A stretch of 64,000 bases of DNA. Source: Drosophila miranda (taxonomy: Eukaryota; Arthropoda; Insecta; Diptera; Drosophilidae). The DNA lies in assembly GCF_003369915.1 (NCBI RefSeq), contig NC_046676.1, positions 6,324,001-6,388,000 of the forward strand. The letters run 5' to 3'. The position numbers and the translations under genes were made by a program. Under the pieces are notes generated by a model. The model did not search any database. It was not told the DNA's origin and worked only from the letters and a program-made list of their open reading frames with translations. Positions 60,101 through 64,000 of this stretch are shown here, in pieces. Numbering within the stretch: position 1 is the first letter of the stretch; every line of letters starts with the position of its first letter.

Positions 60101-62932
60101 AATGACTGAGCGACCAGTGTGGCCTCCGTATAGGTTTTTGTAAGACTCCCCAGACGGACTCTTTGTATCCCGACTGAGAGGGGTTTCGGGGTCGGAGGAC
60201 CAGATAAGATATGGGGCCGTCGCATTGGCTGTGACGTTTAGCCCGTAATGCGATTAAACTCTCCTGATACCAAGCTGAAAGAGAGCATGGAGCCGTGGGG
60301 ATCATAAATACTGTCAAGTGTACAGCGTATTTACAGCTTGAAACCTACGTCAATTGTTCGAATCAATCAAAAGAGAAGAGTTTTATTTCGAGTTCCAAAA
60401 TTATATGTACATATGTACATACGTATACCACCCTCAAGCCGAAGCGATTATCACCGTCTTGTGAGTAAAGTGTGCGCTGTCTACTTCACACAAATCTTCG
60501 ATCGGCTTAGACGTCAGCAGTAATCAAGTTATTAAATTACGCTTATCAAAACACGTGGAGGGGGATCCAGAACAGAAAAACATCACAACTCCAGATGTTA
60601 TGCGTAAAGTCTTCTAAAGTGCTAACACAACAAAAGCTCTGTTTACGACCCATTGTTAGTATCTCATTCTAGGTTAATAAACTGATACTCATGAGTACAG
60701 ACATCCTACTCTTCGCAAAGACCATTTTTCTTGGAATACCGATTGTGGTCTTAAGAAAAATAATAATAATTCTGTAGGAGTGCATCGATCGAATCAGGAA
60801 AGTACCTATGTATATGTCTCAAGCGAATTTCAAATCATAGCTACATAAATGGAAGAAACACCTAGTGAGCAAGGAAACGTTTCTGTTTTTCCATACCAGA
60901 CAATAATTGAAACCTAAGCAATATCCCCTTCAGTGCTTCATACCCAGGGGGGGGTTGCAGTTCGACCTTACAAAACATTTTAATCTTAAGTGTTAAACAA
61001 GTATCTAATCACAGCCAGTCGAAAAGTTGTCGAAGCTATAGTAGCACCCGGTACTCAGTTTTTATATACATATGGACTTATAATTCTGTCCCGATATTTT
61101 CTTAATTTGTTGAAGCTAAAATAATTTATCCAATGACTCATGATAAATTCGAGAAAAATTTACAAATCTACCGATAGCCGAACTATTATTTAAATTGTAT
61201 TAACCCAAGAAATTTGTATCCCGTACGAAATTGCCTAGCATTAAATTAAAAAAAAAAGTATAAATAATTGTTGTGTAAAATTAAAACCATTTTTAAGGGA
61301 CATGCACAATGCGCAACATTCCGAAATTAACCACATTGAAATATTGTCTCAGTTTTCGATGGACCTTTCATACTTCTGATGTTGTCCCTTGCAAATGGAA
61401 AGGGTTTTTTCGCCCAAGCGAAGCATGTTTATGCTTCTTTGATGCTAATAATGTTAATCAAGAATATGGTATATACTTTATGCGATCTACGAATTCAATG
61501 TACCTCTGTACTCTTGGATTAAAGGGTAACAAAAACAAATGTTCCTTAAAATTAACAACTAATTTATTATACATTTGCTATCTTTCATACTTAATCCTCC
61601 CAGATCAAGAAGATACATAAATCGACTCTACTAGTACGCATACGACTTCGTTGACGTCAAAGGTTTTTCAAGGCAGATTGTCGAACAGGACAAAACACAC
61701 CCTAATCGAAATGGGAACCCACATTTAAAATTTGTAAATTAGAGCGATAATATACATATATGTATACATTTTCTACGGCGCCCAATGCAAATGGCGTCTT
61801 AAGTCCATGCCACTTGTGAGCACTACGATTAGATTTTAATGGCTCTTGTGTTTGAAGTTGTTCCCAGAATCAAACCACATTGAGCACCGATCCGATCATC
61901 TGATGATGACAATTTAATCACTTTTCTTTGCTCACCATTCGAGACTATAGCACCATTGGCCAGACGCATTCGACGGGCCCGACGGATGCGTATCAGAACT
62001 AGGATCAACATCACTATGAAGAACACCATCAGAATGGGGAACCAGATGTCGAAGTATATATAAATCATTTCGATTTGGTTTTTTAAGCGACGTGAGGGTT
62101 TTAAAAGTCAAGTGAGTACTGCAGGCAATTACTTTCGATGTGTTCCAGACATGTGCCATAGATATTAATGGAACCTGCCTACATAGGACGTACGTATGTG
62201 GTTATCTATTAAAGTAAATCGAAGCGATATCGAGGTAGTGCTACTGGGTTTGAGTCAGCGGTAACTTTCAAATGACTTTGCGTCAATCTGCCTATAGAAT
62301 CTGACGGATATGGTTTTTGCAATGGTTTCCCAAAGACAGCGATAGCAACCGTTGATAGAACAGATCGTTTCTTAGAGGTAGCATATGCTCTGCTCAGAGA
62401 GTGGGAATAGTAGTAGATTTATAGTAGGGGGACTCCCAGACAGCCTGAGGCTACAAAGAGAATCCCAATCTATACACTCGATAAGATATGAATATATAAA
62501 GTTAATTAGATAATTATTTATACACTGATAAAGCAAATTACCTATATATACACATACAAATATAGAGCTATAGGACAGAAAACATAATTGATTTTGTTTA
62601 CGAAGCAGCATATAAGAGCACACTTGATTTATAAACAAAAAGAGAAAAAAAGAAACTTTTGGGAGAGCTTTTCGATTATGCCCCTCTTTTTGCAATCTCC
62701 TAGAAAATTCACTTTTTCACTAATCCGGAAAACAACGAAAACACAGACGTCACATGTCTGCCGACTCCACTGAAGGGGCTATGAGTCATCGGCTCTCTTA
62801 TCTGATTAAGAAATTTGATCTATACTCACTGGAGAGCACCGCGCCTTGGCGCCTGCTGGTGCAGCAGTAGCCGCAGCAGCTCATTATGAGGAACGTCAAG
62901 ACAAAGAACATGAAAACGCTCCAGAAATCCAT
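53941..62932 (-). CDS. Multi-promoter gene: swappable membrane anchors on a common PPxY tail
   Basis: One gene with at least eleven alternative first coding exons (listed separately) and three common exons: 54456-54333, 54262-54194 and 54100-53941. Each first exon has an ATG, a short N-terminus, one hydrophobic helix, basic residues, and a donor in phase 1. The first common exon starts with the two bases CT, so every first exon keeps frame into PVVVTSATHTAPGGYPVTQL. The common tail is 117 residues, rich in Pro, Gln, Met and Tyr, with PPGY (tail residues 23-26) and PPTY (86-89), ending EKQSPYNPNFGQ. Predicted isoforms are 151-178 residues, N-out and C-in by the positive-inside rule. PPxY motifs bind WW domains, for example of Nedd4-type ubiquitin ligases; that role is inference. 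I recognise no named family. By position the melanogaster gene is probably CG17574 (from memory). Phase agreement across eleven exons by chance is very unlikely. Confidence 0.85.
54194..54262 (-). CDS. Common exon 2 (Gln/Met/Pro micro-exon)
   Basis: 69 nt, phase 2 to phase 2, acceptor TTCTACAG, donor CCAGG|GTAGGT. Encodes NVTVQMPMPMQQQHQQMPM and PLPG. Because its length is a multiple of three it could be skipped without changing frame. Confidence 0.85.
54333..54456 (-). CDS. Common exon 1 (start of shared tail with PPGY)
   Basis: 124 nt, acceptor GCCGTTGCAG, donor ACTGG|GTAAGT. Enters in phase 1 and leaves in phase 2. Encodes PVVVTSATHTAPGGYPVTQL, then PPPGYP and further Ala/Pro/Tyr. All first exons are expected to splice to this acceptor. 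Confidence 0.88.
54889..55012 (-). CDS. Alternative first exon A
   Basis: ATG at 55012, donor TGTG|GTAAAT at 54889, phase 1. Encodes MSDLWIGLSIGFAIFTVTTA, VVLIRRKQKAARN and VGYTIGEC; one helix then basic residues. Paralogous to exon B (shared IRRKQKA-RN-GYTI), with matching upstream DNA. Isoform length 158 residues. Nearest to the common exons. Confidence 0.8.
55262..55382 (-). CDS. Alternative first exon B
   Basis: ATG at 55382 (an in-frame GTG just upstream is not needed), donor GACG|GTAACA at 55262, phase 1. Encodes MLAFFIALSIACTIFVITSI, VVCIRRKQKANRN and IGYTIND. A tandem copy of exon A with its promoter region. Isoform length 157 residues. Confidence 0.8.
55613..55718 (-). CDS. Alternative first exon C
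   Basis: Only 106 nt. ATG at 55718, donor ATGG|GTAAAT, phase 1. Encodes MDSVLIPIISFIVFLLISVV, then MFTTLFCLAKKFRRM: almost no luminal part, one long helix, then basic KKFRR. Isoform length 152 residues. Confidence 0.8.
55876..55996 (-). CDS. Alternative first exon D
   Basis: ATG at 55996, donor GCAG|GTGGGT, phase 1. Encodes MDDSGLYWILFFTFSVFFLT, then SVAAFLTRGRNQRAQLTKCA. Acidic N-terminus, helix, basic stretch. The frame reads on past the donor for about 40 codons, which I take as intron. Isoform length 157 residues. Confidence 0.78.
56204..56387 (-). CDS. Alternative first exon E
   Basis: ATG at 56387, donor CTCC|GTAAGT (perfect), phase 1, giving Pro at the join. Encodes a longer N-terminus with a sequon (MSNLTMEANYQTEGSYHHTY), a helix (VMRFLIRLTFYSVSSCVLVS), then YLGRRQRRIQALNDL. 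Isoform length 178 residues, the longest. Its ATG lies only 8 nt after the stop of an upstream membrane ORF, so both may lie on one transcript. Confidence 0.78.
56396..56545 (-). CDS. 49-residue membrane ORF directly upstream of exon E
   Basis: ATG at 56545, stop TAA at 56398-56396, no donor in the phase needed for the common tail. Encodes MNATIFDVIERISQRLHLNC, then a helix (FELGTLSILVALVVVYAWIV) and ARDVI. It has an N-terminal Asn-Ala-Thr sequon, like exon E has Asn-Leu-Thr. Eight nucleotides separate its stop from the next ATG in another frame, a layout typical of dicistronic fly transcripts. It may also be an old first exon that lost its donor, or a regulatory upstream ORF. Confidence 0.55.
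   Translation of the reverse strand: MNATIFDVIERISQRLHLNCKFLAFELGTLSILVALVVVYAWIVARDVI
56579..57959. other. Spacer inside the array, with a relic first-exon unit
   Basis: No intact first exon found. 57117-57330 resembles the exon G/H region. A perfect TGACGTCA lies at about 57598-57605, and GATA-type sites (AGATAAG, GTTATCTG, CGATAAGG) occur around 57219, 57250 and 57650-57700. These could be regulatory sites for the array. Confidence 0.45.
57117..57330 (-). pseudogene. Dead copy of the exon G/H unit
   Basis: Strong similarity to 58083-58290: shared words include GAATGCTCAGATAAGCAAGATCTTT and more in the same order (split here: GAATGCTCAGATAAGC, AAGATCTTT, CAACTTATAGATAAGAT, CCGTTCTAATGCGAC). 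The place of the exon G start codon (CAT in plus orientation at 58111-58113) is changed to CTT, so the ATG is lost, and no transmembrane frame follows. Confidence 0.6.
57960..58113 (-). CDS. Alternative first exon G
   Basis: ATG at 58113 preferred (an in-frame ATG at 58155 exists and would add 14 residues). Donor GATT|GTGAGT, phase 1, Ser at the join. Encodes MNFFIFVPWDDDIVAINVAY, a helix through IGAFVLFLVLLICA, then a cysteine run SCCCCVKKSKKRRQKTD, likely palmitoylated. Isoform length 168 residues. The upstream DNA contains AGATAAG-type GATA sites. Confidence 0.8.
58265..58382 (-). CDS. Alternative first exon H
   Basis: ATG at 58382, donor GAAG|GTATGA, phase 1. Encodes MTHSAIENYIPFLLIKIVLI, then VIICSGLHFCRVLCRRKKE. 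One helix and a basic, cysteine-containing juxtamembrane part. Isoform length 156 residues. Starts only about 150 nt upstream of exon G. Confidence 0.77.
58646..58772 (-). CDS. Alternative first exon I
   Basis: ATG at 58772, donor GCCA|GTGAGT, phase 1. Encodes MAWTTLLLLLAVAMVFIAVW-like helix (exactly MAWTTLLLLAVAMVFIAVWL), then ACFCLRGCVALQIYKQ and ILCLA. A second ATG out of frame lies 5 nt upstream. DNA to the right (58830-59040) is GC-rich with no donor in the right phase; it may be leader sequence. Isoform length 159 residues. Confidence 0.75.
58773..59812. other. Spacer between first exons I and J
   Basis: Left part (to about 59040) is GC-rich and open in two minus-strand frames without a recognised product, perhaps the leader of exon I. 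The rest is AT-rich and I see no further first exon. Confidence 0.4.
59813..59969 (-). CDS. Alternative first exon J
   Basis: ATG at 59969, donor GCAA|GTTAGT, phase 1 (a weaker donor AAGG|GTGTCT, also phase 1, lies upstream). Encodes MPHVPGEKDLTISTIVLCSI, the helix continuing FVIVLCAILTVII, then RSAIRKRKQRTEDKGVFEA. Isoform length 169 residues. A site CCAGATAAGATATG lies about 230 nt upstream. Confidence 0.77.
59970..61935. other. Spacer between first exons J and K
   Basis: Mostly AT-rich. No further minus-strand ATG-helix-donor unit found. A plus-strand frame of 103 codons (61309-61620) is open but has no recognised product and A/T-rich codon use. A degenerate GCACCCGGTACTC is at about 61046. 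Confidence 0.45.
61936..62068 (-). CDS. Alternative first exon K
   Basis: ATG at 62068, donor AATG|GTGAGC, phase 1. Encodes MIYIYFDIWFPILMVFFIVM, then LILVLIRIRRARRMRLANGA and IVSN. Strong helix and a very basic juxtamembrane segment. Isoform length 161 residues. Confidence 0.8.
62069..62829. other. Spacer between first exons K and L
   Basis: Nothing coding supported. A 107-codon minus-strand frame (62372-62695) is AT-rich and looks like chance. GATA-type sites occur (GGTTATCTATT at about 62198, CTTATCTGATTAAG at about 62798). Confidence 0.45.
62830..62932 (-). CDS. Alternative first exon L (most distal, with leader intron)
   Basis: ATG at 62932, donor TCCA|GTGAGT, phase 1. Encodes MDFWSVFMFFVLTFLIMSCC, then GYCCTSRRQGAVLS, with a Cys-rich membrane border. 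The exon probably begins at 62970 (acceptor AATCCGCAG) after a 53-nt intron with donor AAAC|GTAAGT at 63023, so a non-coding leader exon lies at about 63024-63160. Between acceptor and ATG the in-frame sequence would read DDFEFDDLDDFA, but no upstream ATG in frame is seen. Isoform length 151 residues. Confidence 0.75.
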
Positions 62933-63023
62933 GGCGAAATCGTCCAGGTCGTCAAACTCGAAGTCGTCCACTGCGGATTTCACATGTGAGAAAAGATTGC
63001 GCTGATGGGGGAGAGAAACTTAC

Positions 63024-63160
63024 GTTTGTTTAGATTCTGGGGCTTAAATATTAAGCGAAAATTCCACTTGTTGCAGTCGGCGGCACAGCGATAAATGCAC
63101 TCTGAGCCTTAAGAATTCTCTATACACACGTGTACTGTTCAGTCCTCTGAGCAATTTCAC
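63024..63160 (-). other. Inferred 5' leader exon of the exon L transcript
   Basis: Ends at a perfect donor (GTAAGT at 63023-63018). No ATG within it. Its 5' limit is a guess; an initiator-like TCAGT lies near 63140. Confidence 0.4.
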
Positions 63161-63964
63161 TGGCGATACAAAGCACGCTTCTATTTTAATCAATTCTAAT
63201 AACAATATCTAATCAACGCTAATCTCAAACTCCGCTTGCAATAATTGTTAACACGGTCGGGTTAGTGCTGCAAATTTTCGCAAAGCTTGAGATGTTTTCC
63301 AGTACTGTTTGGCGCAGCAGCTGTGCCGCCACACTATCGAAAAAAAATAAATAAAAATAAAAAGACACCAGGGTACTTTTATAACTTCTTAACAGACTAG
63401 AAAATGTTATTTTTAATAGCTAATGCTTATATGTGTCGATTTAAGACCACATCGGGCTAATCAAACACCTATCGATAAGTAACACTTAATATCAGTGTTG
63501 CTTGCCTGTACCTCTCACGGTTTAGAGCTTTGACTTTATTTGTTTCAACATTATTTAAGAAATACACCAATAAAAGGGAGTATTTAAGATTAGCTAATCG
63601 TGTACAAAATTGATATTTCAATCGGATAAAATTGGGTGTTCACTTATGGAAGTCCTAGCTAGCTAGTAATATTACATCGAATATCAAAATCGAGGAATAT
63701 GGTTTCCAATCCTTGACGGAGACCGCGGACTTGGACACACTGCCTTGTCATTTTTATTAGAGGTGGAGAAACATCGATGTTTTGAGGCGAATCGATGAAA
63801 CATCGATGTTTTTTAAATTTTTTATATATTTTATAACATGTATCCAGGTAAAAAAAAACTTTGGAATTAATGTTAACACCAAAACATGAAATGAATGAAT
63901 TATAAATCCCCTTCTTACAGTAGGTTGAGTTATTGAGTTTCAGTTACGTTTGCTCGTTCTGTCT
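63161..63964. other. Spacer with DRE and CATCGATG palindromes
   Basis: No coding frame. Holds TATCGATA (63470-63477), a perfect DRE typical of housekeeping promoters, and two copies of the palindrome ACATCGATGT (63771-63780 and 63800-63809). Confidence 0.5.
63470..63477. promoter_or_regulatory. DRE (TATCGATA)
   Basis: Perfect 8-base DREF site, also containing the CGATA word bound by BEAF-32. May mark a boundary or a promoter between the array and the gene to the right. Confidence 0.5.
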
Positions 63965-64000
63965 ATGGCTGAGGTAAATAAATCCTGCAAGCAAATACTT
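63965..64000 (+). CDS. Possible start of a gene running off the window
   Basis: ATG at 63965 with a frame open to the edge (MAEVNKSCKQIL). Only 12 codons are visible. The GAGGTAAAT after three codons could also be a donor. It lies 0.5 kb after a DRE, which fits a housekeeping promoter. Very little can be said. Confidence 0.2.
   Translation, partial: MAEVNKSCKQIL

Noticed and set aside
62372..62695. 107-codon minus-strand ORF between exons K and L
   Set aside because: AT-rich, Phe/Leu/Tyr-heavy by base composition; no phase-1 donor in a sensible place and no basic border.
1..64000. CRISPR arrays, bacterial operons, transposase genes, tRNA or rRNA genes
   Set aside because: None found. The tandem repeats are microsatellites, and no tRNA A/B box pair or transposase frame was recognised by eye.

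Overview
This is a stretch of Drosophila chromosome. Three genes with known synteny fix its identity: the last two coding exons of scabrous (sca), a Cyp9-family cytochrome P450 that fits Cyp9h1, and a full four-exon Or49b. In D. melanogaster these lie together on 2R near 49D. Introns are short (about 50-70 nt) with GT-AG ends, intergenic DNA is rich in microsatellites, and TATA/Inr promoters are visible. The residues of Or49b differ at many places from what I remember of melanogaster, so this is another species. The long AT-rich spacers would suit the obscura group, but I cannot fix the species.

Layout. 1-6979: non-coding, inferred to be a long sca intron. 6980-8553 (+): sca coiled coil plus fibrinogen-related domain, with a 3' UTR to about 9.8 kb. 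9.8-44.6 kb: about 35 kb with almost no recognisable coding sequence. It holds many microsatellites, a 32-base G run, a 30-base C run, and one good candidate small gene (14861-15089, a spliced 55-residue single-pass membrane peptide). 44660-46273 (-): P450. 47132-48452 (+): Or49b, divergent from the P450. 49637-52802 (-): three tandem CAP/CRISP secreted protein genes with the same three-exon structure. 53941 to about 63160 (-): an unusual gene with at least eleven alternative first coding exons. 63.2-64 kb: spacer with DRE-like sites and perhaps the start of another gene.

The most striking thing is the last locus. Eleven short exons are scattered over about 8 kb. Each has its own ATG and its own transmembrane helix followed by basic residues, and each ends in a splice donor in the same phase (one base of a codon). 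All can join one common set of three exons (54456-54333, 54262-54194, 54100-53941) that encode a 117-residue proline-rich tail with two PPxY motifs. The predicted products are 151-178 residue membrane proteins that share one cytoplasmic tail and swap the membrane anchor. The array shows recent duplication of a whole unit (two neighbouring exons with their upstream DNA), a dead copy of another unit, and one first exon preceded by a separate 49-codon membrane ORF (possibly dicistronic). I think the melanogaster counterpart is CG17574, but that rests on synteny and memory.

The three CAP genes sit where I expect CG17575 and its relatives, some of which belong to the seminal sex-peptide network of melanogaster. 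Apart from likely tissue-specific use (eye/bristle patterning, olfaction, detoxification, secretion), the genes do not form one pathway. All multi-exon models were built by hand from splice sites and reading-frame phase.
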